Source: Chlorobiota bacterium
Lineage (GTDB): Bacteria > Bacteroidota > Bacteroidia > Bacteroidales > F082
Direction of reading: 5' to 3'
Assembly (NCBI GenBank): GCA_013151505.1
Contig: JAADID010000181.1
Coordinates: 1 to 43,626, forward strand
DNA: 43,626 nucleotides
Positions 29,880 through 37,644 of the stretch are shown here, one piece after another. Both the position numbers and the translations under genes were made by a program. Numbering within the stretch: position 1 is the stretch's first letter; every line of letters starts with the position of its first letter. Below the pieces are notes generated by a model. That model saw only the letters and a program-made list of their open reading frames with translations, had not been told where the DNA came from and made no database searches.

Positions 29880-31454
29880 ATGAAAAAAGCGGGGATTTGG
29901 ATAACAGCATTTTTTTTGATTCTCTCCCTGATCAGTATTTTACTTTTCTTCAATCGCAAAAACAATCAATTTTATCCCGAAGAGATCATTGCCCGGGCAT
30001 CCCGAACTTTTAAACCAGATTTGAAAAACTTTTTATCCGAAGTGAACCAAACCGTTAAACAACTGGAACAAGATGCGGAAAGCGAAGATGTTGACTCGCT
30101 GCCTCTTGAAAACCTGAATCAATACTTTTCAAAAATAATAACGGAAAATGACCTTTTGAAAGGCGTTGTTGTTTTTGGAAGCAACATGAACTATGTCATT
30201 ATCCGCGACAATGATTCATGGGTTATTGCCCACAACACACTGCTGGATTCGTTAGTTAACTGGAAACGATACGATAAGAAACTGCAGTTTATCAGGGAAT
30301 GGACGGATACCTATAATTTTTTCATGGATCAGAAAAACTTCAACTCCATCAACATAAAATCCCTGAAATCAGGAGATTATGTCTGGCGGGCTGCCCAAAG
30401 CCAATTACCCGAACGACGGGAACTCCTTTTCAACATTTTTAAGCTTCAATCCCGACAGGATTCGGATATCGTGGCGCTGATGTTTAAAACCAACGATTTG
30501 AGTAACCGGTTTTATCATGTTTTAATATTCGAAAATCCTCTGGTAACCATACAAACAACCACGAATGAGCTGGTAACTCCCATTAAAACATCAGACGAAA
30601 AGATCATTTCAAAGTATGATACTTTAAGAAAAACCATTGAAAAGCTGTTTTTCACCTGGGAGAAGAATCCTTCACCCGGATCCTATTCCTATTCCTCACA
30701 GATGGGGCATAAAATTTACTGGACAAACATTGACAGCATTCAGACCCAATTGGGCGTCAAGGCTTTTGCCATCACCGTTTCGGAACAGGACCTTTATCAA
30801 ACCCGGCAAAAAGCGGAACAGGCTTACCTGTATGCAGCCATTATGTTCGTACTGTTTGCCTTGTTTGTTTATTTATCCATGGTGAGAAAAAAGAAAACCG
30901 GTAACGGATCAAAACCGGTTTCGTTGTCACCATTATCTGATGAAAAAATCAAAGACCTGATCAGTAAGGGAGAAACGGAATTTGTGGAGTTTAAATCTTC
31001 CCTTCGGTGGGATTACCGGGAAGAAAAAGTGAATAAATCACTGGAAGAAGTCGTTCTGAAAGGCATTGCCGCTTTTTCAAATGCCAAAGGCGGCACGCTG
31101 ATCATCGGGGTTAATGACGACCTTGAAATCGTTGGCCTGGAACCTGATTTTAATACGTTTAAAAAGCAAACGGCAGACTATTTCGAACTTCATTTACGTA
31201 AGTTGATCAATAACCGGTACGGGATAAAATTCTCCAACCGCCACGTGTTGATGCAGTTTCCGGTTATTGATGATAAAATCATTTGTGTAATCCGGATTTC
31301 GGCGGGAACCTCGCCATTGTATTTGAAAACAAAAAACAAACAGGGACAGGAAGTGGAAATATTTTACGTCCGGTCGGGTAATGCTTCCCATGAAATAACT
31401 TCGCTCAAGGAGATCCATGAATATATAAAACAACGGTTTCAGGAAGGTGATTAA
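29880..31454 (+). CDS. Membrane protein with N-terminal extracytoplasmic region and C-terminal AlbA_2 (Schlafen-like) domain
   Basis: TMs near residues 5-25 and about 318-338 (YLYAAIMFVLFALFVYLSMV), then SKGETEFVEFKSSLRW...VVLKGIAAFSNAKGGTLIIGVNDDLEIVGLEPDF = Schlafen AlbA_2 motif. Confidence 0.85.
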   Translation: MKKAGIWITAFFLILSLISILLFFNRKNNQFYPEEIIARASRTFKPDLKNFLSEVNQTVKQLEQDAESEDVDSLPLENLNQYFSKIITENDLLKGVVVFGSNMNYVIIRDNDSWVIAHNTLLDSLVNWKRYDKKLQFIREWTDTYNFFMDQKNFNSINIKSLKSGDYVWRAAQSQLPERRELLFNIFKLQSRQDSDIVALMFKTNDLSNRFYHVLIFENPLVTIQTTTNELVTPIKTSDEKIISKYDTLRKTIEKLFFTWEKNPSPGSYSYSSQMGHKIYWTNIDSIQTQLGVKAFAITVSEQDLYQTRQKAEQAYLYAAIMFVLFALFVYLSMVRKKKTGNGSKPVSLSPLSDEKIKDLISKGETEFVEFKSSLRWDYREEKVNKSLEEVVLKGIAAFSNAKGGTLIIGVNDDLEIVGLEPDFNTFKKQTADYFELHLRKLINNRYGIKFSNRHVLMQFPVIDDKIICVIRISAGTSPLYLKTKNKQGQEVEIFYVRSGNASHEITSLKEIHEYIKQRFQEGD

Positions 31455-31526
31455 TTGTAAATAATTCCTTCCTTATAATGGAGCAAGAGTTATTTTGCTC
31501 ATTTTTGTACTTAAAATGTTGAATCA

Positions 31527-32981
31527 ATGAATTGGCTTGTCTTCTGGATCGCAGCATATCTGATATTGATTGTTCTTCTGGCGCTATTCCATTTACGTAC
31601 TTCAGATATAGAACAATACCTCGTTAACAACCGGAAAACCAAAACGCTTCCCCTGGTCTTCACAGTGCTTGCCACATTTGTGGGGGGAGGCACTTCGATG
31701 GGGCTGATGGCCATGGGCTATGAATCAGGATTCGCTGCAGTGGGGATTGGCGTTGCTTACGTAATCGGATTTGTGATCATGTCGTTCTTTGCCGGAAAGA
31801 TAAGAAGTTTCGGAGCAGCTAAAAAGATTTACAGTTTTCCCCATTTTTTAAACTATACTTTCACAACTTCCGGAGACAAATACTTTGCAAGGATATTTTC
31901 AGCTACCGTGAGCGGTGTAAACATCTTTATTTTCTTTTTTATCCTTTCGGCCCAGTTTGTGGCTATGGCCAGTTTACTGAAACATTCATTCACCTTAGAT
32001 TATACTATTGCCGTTGTCATATCGGCGTTGATCATTATTTTTTATACGGCAATAGCCGGACTGTCCGGTGTGATCCTGACAGATATGATCCAGTTCATTG
32101 CCATCATCGTGATGATCGTACTTATTTTTATTCCGGGCATTATAACAGATACAAATTTGTTTGAAGACCTGAAACAACTGCCGAAAGAAATGCTCAACGG
32201 CACGTATTACGGATGGGTTTTTCTTCTGGCGTTACCTCTTTTTCTGTCATGGTCGGTACTCGTAAGAATGGACATTTGGCAGCGCATTCTTGCAGCCAAA
32301 GATGAAAAGACCGCCCGCCGGGTCAGTTTATTGTCCGGTCTGGGAATGCTGCCCTTTTACATCATTTTTCCGCTTGTGGGTATGGCCGTTAAACTGTTCC
32401 TTGATTATGATCTTACCCAGAAAGAAACGGCCGACGTGGCCTACCTATTCATTGACCGCCACAGCGAGGGGATGCTCATGGGGTTTGCCGTGATAGGCCT
32501 GCTGTCAGCGCTGATGTCATCGGGTGACAGTTTTCTGAACATTATTGCCATTTCGGCTGTTAAGGATTTTGTGGGTTGGGGGAAGAAAAAAGAAGATGTT
32601 CCCAAGGAAAAGGTTCACAAAATGATTCGTATAACCACGATCATTTTTGGAATCATAGCTTTATTTGTCGCACTGGTTTTCCCGCACATTGTGGATTTAA
32701 TGGTTGTCGGCATTTCAACCATTACAATTTTTGCTCCCATTACTTTTTTTGCATTAATCAGCAAAAATCCGTTTGCTTATAGGAAAGCGGTACTTGCCAG
32801 TATCCTGACCGGTTTTTTCATTAATCTGATCTTTTTCATCTGGGGGATTCTTTATCCTGAACAGTTTCAGGCCAAATCATCATTTGTTCCTGCTTTTATC
32901 CTTGCAACACTGGTTCTGATCATCGGTATTGTGATGACAAAGCCAAAAGTATCCGAAGAGCATCCTGTCGAAGTAAAATAA
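31527..32981 (+). CDS. Sodium:solute symporter (SSS) family transporter
   Basis: Multi-TM, about 13 helices; VLATFVGGGTSMGLMAMGYESGFAAVGIGVAYVIGF, GLSGVILTDMIQFIAIIV, LLSALMSSGDSFLNIIAISAVKDF. Confidence 0.92.
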   Translation: MNWLVFWIAAYLILIVLLALFHLRTSDIEQYLVNNRKTKTLPLVFTVLATFVGGGTSMGLMAMGYESGFAAVGIGVAYVIGFVIMSFFAGKIRSFGAAKKIYSFPHFLNYTFTTSGDKYFARIFSATVSGVNIFIFFFILSAQFVAMASLLKHSFTLDYTIAVVISALIIIFYTAIAGLSGVILTDMIQFIAIIVMIVLIFIPGIITDTNLFEDLKQLPKEMLNGTYYGWVFLLALPLFLSWSVLVRMDIWQRILAAKDEKTARRVSLLSGLGMLPFYIIFPLVGMAVKLFLDYDLTQKETADVAYLFIDRHSEGMLMGFAVIGLLSALMSSGDSFLNIIAISAVKDFVGWGKKKEDVPKEKVHKMIRITTIIFGIIALFVALVFPHIVDLMVVGISTITIFAPITFFALISKNPFAYRKAVLASILTGFFINLIFFIWGILYPEQFQAKSSFVPAFILATLVLIIGIVMTKPKVSEEHPVEVK

Positions 32982-33004
32982 TTTAAAACGATTCCCGTAC
33001 AATC

Positions 33005-33466
33005 ATGGATTTAAAGAACCGCTCTGATGAATTTTACATGAAAGAGGCCCTGAAAGAAGCCCGCAAAGCCCTGGAAAAGGATGAAGTGCCCATTGGTGCG
33101 GTGATTGTTTGCCATGACAGGATCGTCTCGCGTGCCCATAACCTTACCGAAACACTGACAGATGTTACGGCACACGCCGAAATGCAGGCCATAACCGCCG
33201 CATCAGCATACCTTGGCGGAAAATACCTGAACGAATGTACACTTTATGTTACGCTGGAACCCTGTGTGATGTGTGCCGGGGCAACCTACTGGACGCAAAT
33301 AGGTAAAATTGTATTCGGAGCTTATGATCCGAAAAGGGGGTATTCTATCTATTCCGCCTCCTTTTTACATCCGAGAACAAAGGTGAAGGGGGGGGTGAAT
33401 GAAAAAGAATGTGGGGCAATCATCAGTGATTTTTTTCATAAAAAACGGGAAAACAATCAATTGTGA
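33005..33466 (+). CDS. tadA: tRNA-specific adenosine deaminase / nucleoside deaminase
   Basis: CDA motifs AHAEMQAI and LEPCVMCAGA. Confidence 0.92.
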   Translation: MDLKNRSDEFYMKEALKEARKALEKDEVPIGAVIVCHDRIVSRAHNLTETLTDVTAHAEMQAITAASAYLGGKYLNECTLYVTLEPCVMCAGATYWTQIGKIVFGAYDPKRGYSIYSASFLHPRTKVKGGVNEKECGAIISDFFHKKRENNQL

Positions 33467-33528
33467 TTTCCTAACAATTGTTGAAAACCCTTGTTAATAT
33501 TTTGTGCATTTAAAGCATTATAAAAATA

Positions 33529-33560
33529 TTGCATCAGTAGATTGAATTGAATTACATTTG
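33529..33560 (+). promoter_or_regulatory. Bacteroidetes sigma-ABfr-type promoter for the candidate ncRNA
   Basis: TTG (33529-33531), 21-nt spacer, TACATTTG (33553-33560) matching TAnnTTTG; predicted TSS about 33564-33568. Confidence 0.65.
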
Positions 33561-33654
33561 CATCAGCAGGTGAAGATAAAGGGCAGGTTTTAATGAGCCC
33601 GGAAAGGAAAAACCAACGCGCAAGCCAAGGTTTAACCTGACCACCTGGAGAGGG

Positions 33655-33790
33655 GAAGCAGAGGCGCAAGCCAAAACGGAACCTCACCAAACGGAAGCCC
33701 GCAAGGGTAACCGGGGCGTGGAGAAGCAGAGGCGCAAGCCCGAGTGGATCCGACTCGAAGAGGAAACCCGCAAGGGTGGAAACTAAGAGG
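33655..33790 (+). repeat. Tandem duplication of a 68-nt two-hairpin RNA module
   Basis: Copy A 33655-33722 and copy B 33723-33790 share exact 'gaagcagaggcgcaagcc' at +1 and 'ggaa(g/a)cccgcaagggt' at about +40; middles diverge. Confidence 0.8.
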
Positions 33791-33950
33791 AGCCGCATTA
33801 AAACCGGGGTGCAAGAAAGAACAAAACCGCAAGGTGGAGTTGTCTCAAACACCTGTTGAAAGGGAAAACCTTACGGGGTGGAACCAAGTAAGCAGCCGTA
33901 ATAACATAACCTGCCACAAACTTCAAAGCTACGGCAGAGAAGGGCGTGAG

Positions 33951-33990
33951 CCGGGGATTCCTTCGAAAGAAAGAATTCCCGGTTGTTTTT
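33951..33990 (+). terminator. Intrinsic terminator of the candidate ncRNA
   Basis: CCGGGGATTC-cttcgaaagaaa-GAATTCCCGG (10-bp stem including one G-U) followed by ttgtttttt. Confidence 0.88.
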
Positions 33991-35921
33991 TAGTGATTAA
34001 ATATCCGGTGCCGTCGCTCGTCCAGCATGTTGGCAATTTTCTTCAACTCATAATATTGTTGCTGCAAAAGATACATCTCCGATTCGTCATCCGTGGTTTT
34101 TAGCAAATCCATGATTTTGCGCAGCTCTTTGCTGATCAGCCGGGATTTTAACGGAAGGATATAGGAATAAAAATATTCCACCATATCCTCTTCCCCTTTT
34201 TTGGGGTAGATCTTATATTTTTTCCAGTTTTCACTCAACTGGTAAGGTTCGGCAAGCAGCCCGATCACAGTTTGTACGATATCCTGATCTTCGTGGAAGG
34301 TAAAATATTTATCCTCCAGCCGGCGGCCCTCATCCGATGCCAGGACATATTCATTCAGTATTTTATTATAGACCGGGTTTTCAAATTTGATGTGATCACG
34401 GTTAAAATCGTAAATAATGAAATCCACCACCTGCCATTCCTTGTCTTGCTCGTCTTCATTCACCACGATGGTATGATAGGCAAAGCGGAGGATAAACTGC
34501 ATGATCTGTTTTTCGTACCCGCTTACGTCCAGCGGGTCTATCTCAATTAGCTCCTGTACAGGTTTTACCGTTTCCACCGGAAGCGGGATATCTTCCTGCG
34601 GCCTGCTTTGTTTTCTGAACTTTCTGCGGAGGGTTTTGTTCAACTCATTCATGAGTGTCTGCTCCGGGATGTCCAGCACCGTGCTGCACTCTTTGATATA
34701 AACCGCCCTGTTGATGCCGTCCGGTATCTGTGCGATGGTGTTCACGATCTCCTTGATCAACGCCGCCCTGCCTGTGGGGTCTCCGGCGGTTTCGCCCATC
34801 ATCAGGTTTGTTTTGAACTTGATGAAATCTGTTGCCTGTTTTTTGATGAACTCCTGAACTTCGCTCGTGCGGTGTGACCTGGCGTACGAGTCCGGGTCTT
34901 CACCTTCGGGGAACAAAACGATCTTCACGTTCATGCCCTGTTCAAGGATCAGGTCAATGCCCCGGAAAGAGGCCTTGATCCCCGCCGGGTCGCCGTCATA
35001 AAGGATGGTGATGTTGGGCGTGTAACGCTTGATCAGTTTGATCTGGTCCACGGTGAGTGAAGTCCCTGACGAAGCCACGACATTTTCAATTCCTGCCTGA
35101 TGCAGGGAAATGACATCGGTGTATCCTTCCACGAGGTAGCAATTGTTTTCTTTGACAATGGCATTGCGGGCAAAATAGATACCGTAAAGCACCTTGCTTT
35201 TGTTGTAGATGTCCGAGTCGGGCGAGTTGATGTATTTGGCCGTTGATTTTTCGGATGACAATATCCTGCCGCCGAAACCGATCACTTTTCCCGTCAGGTT
35301 ATGGATGGGAAAGATCACCCTCCCACGGAACCGGTCAATCAGGAAGTCATTTTTGTCAATGGTCAGTCCCGTTTTGACAAGGATCTCCTTTTTGTATCCG
35401 TTTTTGATGGCATGTTTCGAGTAATCGTCCCTTTTGTCGAGCGCATAGCCCAACTGGAATTTTTCTATGGTTGACTCCAGAAAACCCCTTTCCTTCAGGT
35501 AAGAAAGCCCGACTGACTTGCCCTCGCCGGACTGCAAAAGGTTCTGATGGAAATAACGCGTCACAAAATCATTGACGGCAAACATACTTTCGCGTTCATC
35601 AAGTTCCCGCTTCATTTCCGGGGTTACCTCTTCCTCTTCCACTTCAATGCCGTATCGGTTGGCGAGGTATTTAAGCGCTTCGGGATAGTTATAATGCTCA
35701 TGCTCCATCACGAAGTTCACCACATTGCCGGCTTTGCCACAGCCAAAGCATTTATAAATGCCTTTGGATGGCGAAACCGAAAAGGAAGGAGTTTTCTCAT
35801 TATGGAAAGGACACAGTCCGAGATAATTGGCACCCCGTTTTTTCAACGAGACAAAATCGCCAATCACCTCCTCGATGCGGGCGGTTTCTATGATGGTCTG
35901 TATGGTATCGCGTCTGATCAA
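33990..35921 (-). CDS. dnaG: DNA primase
   Basis: Zinc-binding N-terminus CPFHNEKTPSFSVSPSKGIYKCFGCGKAGNVVNFVMEHE; TOPRIM VEGYTDVISLHQAGIENVVASSGTSLT, YDGDPAGIKA. TTG start as called. Confidence 0.96.
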   Translation of the reverse strand: MIRRDTIQTIIETARIEEVIGDFVSLKKRGANYLGLCPFHNEKTPSFSVSPSKGIYKCFGCGKAGNVVNFVMEHEHYNYPEALKYLANRYGIEVEEEEVTPEMKRELDERESMFAVNDFVTRYFHQNLLQSGEGKSVGLSYLKERGFLESTIEKFQLGYALDKRDDYSKHAIKNGYKKEILVKTGLTIDKNDFLIDRFRGRVIFPIHNLTGKVIGFGGRILSSEKSTAKYINSPDSDIYNKSKVLYGIYFARNAIVKENNCYLVEGYTDVISLHQAGIENVVASSGTSLTVDQIKLIKRYTPNITILYDGDPAGIKASFRGIDLILEQGMNVKIVLFPEGEDPDSYARSHRTSEVQEFIKKQATDFIKFKTNLMMGETAGDPTGRAALIKEIVNTIAQIPDGINRAVYIKECSTVLDIPEQTLMNELNKTLRRKFRKQSRPQEDIPLPVETVKPVQELIEIDPLDVSGYEKQIMQFILRFAYHTIVVNEDEQDKEWQVVDFIIYDFNRDHIKFENPVYNKILNEYVLASDEGRRLEDKYFTFHEDQDIVQTVIGLLAEPYQLSENWKKYKIYPKKGEEDMVEYFYSYILPLKSRLISKELRKIMDLLKTTDDESEMYLLQQQYYELKKIANMLDERRHRIFNH

Positions 35922-36028
35922 ATCCGAAATTTTGGAAGAACAAAGTTAGCATTTTTCAGGGGTGGAATAATTTGAGTTTTTAACAAAATAGAAGCAGGTT
36001 GCATTGCAAAAAAAATATAAGCTTTAAA

Positions 36029-36047
36029 TATGTTGCTTTTCAACATA
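36029..36047. repeat. Perfect inverted repeat upstream of the AAA/DUF4143 ATPase gene
   Basis: TATGTTG-CTTTT-CAACATA. Confidence 0.6.
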
Positions 36048-36114
36048 ACTCAAATAGAGGCAAATATTAAATATAAATGTGTATATTTGTACTTCTATTC
36101 CAAATTTGCACAAT

Positions 36115-37260
36115 ATGTATTTACGAAGAATCATTGAAAAAGAAGTTCTTGCCATGTCAAAGGACTATCCGGTAGTCACAATTACCGGCCCAAGACAATC
36201 AGGAAAAACAACATTGGCAAAACATTTATTTAACAAACTGCCATACCACAGTTTTGAAAATCCTGATACACGCTTACTTGCAGAAACCGACCCGAGAGCG
36301 TTTTTGAACCAGTTTGACAAAGGCGCTGTTCTTGATGAGATACAGCACGTACCTCAGTTATTGTCTTATTTACAGCAAATCGTTGATGAACACAGGAATG
36401 AGCGATTATTTATCCTCACCGGAAGCAATCAGTTTTCTTTATTAGACAATATAAGTCAGTCACTGGCAGGACGCACAGCCATTTTAAAACTGCTTCCGTT
36501 GTCATTCACCGAAATTCCCGATATAAAAAAACTTTCCACAGATGAAATCATGTATCGGGGCTTTTATCCGGCCATTCATGCTTATCACTTAAACCCCACC
36601 AAAACCTACCGGAATTATTATGAAACTTATCTTGAACGCGACATGCGGCAATTGATTCATGTCAGAGAGTTGAGCTTATTTCAGAAGTTTATAAGAATTT
36701 GTGCCGGCCGCATCGGAAATCTTTTTAATGCTTCGGCAATTGCTGACGAAACCGGGGTTTCCGTTAAAACCATCCAATCTTGGGTTTCCATTCTCGAAGC
36801 CTCTTATGTAATCAAGCGCCTGCAACCTTATCACGAAAACATTAACAAACGGTTGATCAAATCACCCAAACTATATTTCTATGATGTAGGATTGGCAGTT
36901 TACTTACTTGGCATTGAAGATCCAATTCAGCTTGAGCGGGACCCGCTGCGTGGAGCGATTTTCGAAAATATGATGATTATGGAACTCATCAAACGAAGGT
37001 TCAATCAAGGACTTGACCCGAATTTGTATTTTTATCGTGACAGTCATCATTTTGAAATTGATGCAATTCAGAAAAAAGGAAATGAACTTATCCCTTACGA
37101 AATTAAATCCGCACAGACATTCCATCCCGGATTTTTAAAGGGATTGAACCGGTTTAAAAAACTTTTCAGGGAAAGAGTAACAGATATGTATTTAATATAT
37201 GACGGTGAAATGCAATCAATTATCCAGGATGTGCATTTGCTGAATTTCAGGAGTCTTTGA
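36115..37260 (+). CDS. AAA+ ATPase with DUF4143 domain
   Basis: Walker A TGPRQSGKTTL, Walker B-like AVLDEIQHVPQLLSYLQQIVDE, LTGSNQFSL, LAGRTAILKLLPLS, C-terminal KSPKLYFYDVGLAVYLLGI...GAIFENMMIMELIKR. ATG 36115 (MYLRRIIEKEVLAM) preferred over 36079. Confidence 0.9.
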   Translation: MYLRRIIEKEVLAMSKDYPVVTITGPRQSGKTTLAKHLFNKLPYHSFENPDTRLLAETDPRAFLNQFDKGAVLDEIQHVPQLLSYLQQIVDEHRNERLFILTGSNQFSLLDNISQSLAGRTAILKLLPLSFTEIPDIKKLSTDEIMYRGFYPAIHAYHLNPTKTYRNYYETYLERDMRQLIHVRELSLFQKFIRICAGRIGNLFNASAIADETGVSVKTIQSWVSILEASYVIKRLQPYHENINKRLIKSPKLYFYDVGLAVYLLGIEDPIQLERDPLRGAIFENMMIMELIKRRFNQGLDPNLYFYRDSHHFEIDAIQKKGNELIPYEIKSAQTFHPGFLKGLNRFKKLFRERVTDMYLIYDGEMQSIIQDVHLLNFRSL

Positions 37261-37422
37261 ACTTATAAAATAAACTTCTCTTTTTTCAACCTTTTGGCAG
37301 ATGTGAAAAACGGCTTTGTAAACTCACTACCATAAATCAGTCTTTATTGCACAGCATAAAACAAGGAAACAGCAGTGAACGAAAGACCGGGATTACATGT
37401 ACTAACCAGCGGGACAAAAAAA

Positions 37423-37443
37423 AGCGGCTCGGGGAGAGCCGCT
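37423..37443. promoter_or_regulatory. Strong hairpin in the intergenic region (leader hairpin, or minus-strand terminator)
   Basis: AGCGGCTC-GGGGA-GAGCCGCT perfect 8-bp stem; A8 run upstream becomes a T8 run downstream on the minus strand. Confidence 0.6.
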
Positions 37444-37463
37444 GTAACCAAAAACCAACAATT

Positions 37464-37529
37464 ATGAAATTAAGCAGAATTTTTACCCCTTATTGCAGAT
37501 ATGTTAAGGAGCAAGAAATTTTTCTATAA
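37464..37529 (+). other. Possible 21-aa small ORF or truncated gene remnant (MKLSRIFTPYCRYVKEQEIFL)
   Basis: ATG preceded by 'aaccaaaaaccaacaatt', 20 nt after the 37423 hairpin; stop lies inside a second hairpin (37512-37536). Confidence 0.4.
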
Positions 37530-37536
37530 TTTCTTG
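37512..37536. repeat. Inverted repeat overlapping the small-ORF stop
   Basis: CAAGAAATT-TTTCTAT-AATTTCTTG: perfect 9-bp arms. Confidence 0.6.
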
Positions 37537-37644
37537 TCACAAAAGTATATTAGGAAACAATCAATAAATGTTAAGCAAGATTAACAAGTGTTAATAAAAG
37601 TTAAAAGCTGTAAATCAATATCTTGATGAAGTATTTTTGTTAAT

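Larger units (their letters stand above)
33565..33990 (+). ncRNA. Candidate large structured non-coding RNA, about 425 nt, family not recognised
   Basis: Promoter upstream and strong terminator downstream. GCAA-capped hairpins at 33663-33672, 33697-33708, 33731-33740, 33766-33777, 33826-33835; GUGA-capped hairpin at 33943-33952. Tandem 68-nt module; 8-bp long-range complementarity 33582-33589 / 33908-33915. GNRA loops exist only on the + strand reading. Confidence 0.8.

Noticed and set aside
33458-33480. CAATTGT-N9-ACAATTG inverted repeat after tadA
   Set aside because: AT-rich stem with no T-run; too weak to call a terminator or operator.
33655-33777. CRISPR-like array from the repeated gaagcagaggcgcaagcc / cccgcaagggt units
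   Set aside because: Only two full copies, repeats are short and hairpin-tetraloop in form, spacing and context do not fit a repeat-spacer array, and no cas genes are present.
33457-33852. 131-aa and nested 66-aa minus-strand ORFs, plus plus-strand 33744-34103 ORF
   Set aside because: They lie over the structured-RNA region, carry no domain signal, and the plus-strand one runs antisense into dnaG; GNRA hairpin pattern explains the sequence better.
33565-33990. RNase P RNA, tmRNA, SRP RNA or group II intron as identity of the ncRNA
   Set aside because: Core motifs expected for each (GAGGAAAGUCC/ACAGAA; CCA acceptor and tag; GGAAG/GCAGC SRP core; domain V AGC triad with a bulged hairpin, RT ORF) were not found by eye. 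A covariance-model scan is still needed.
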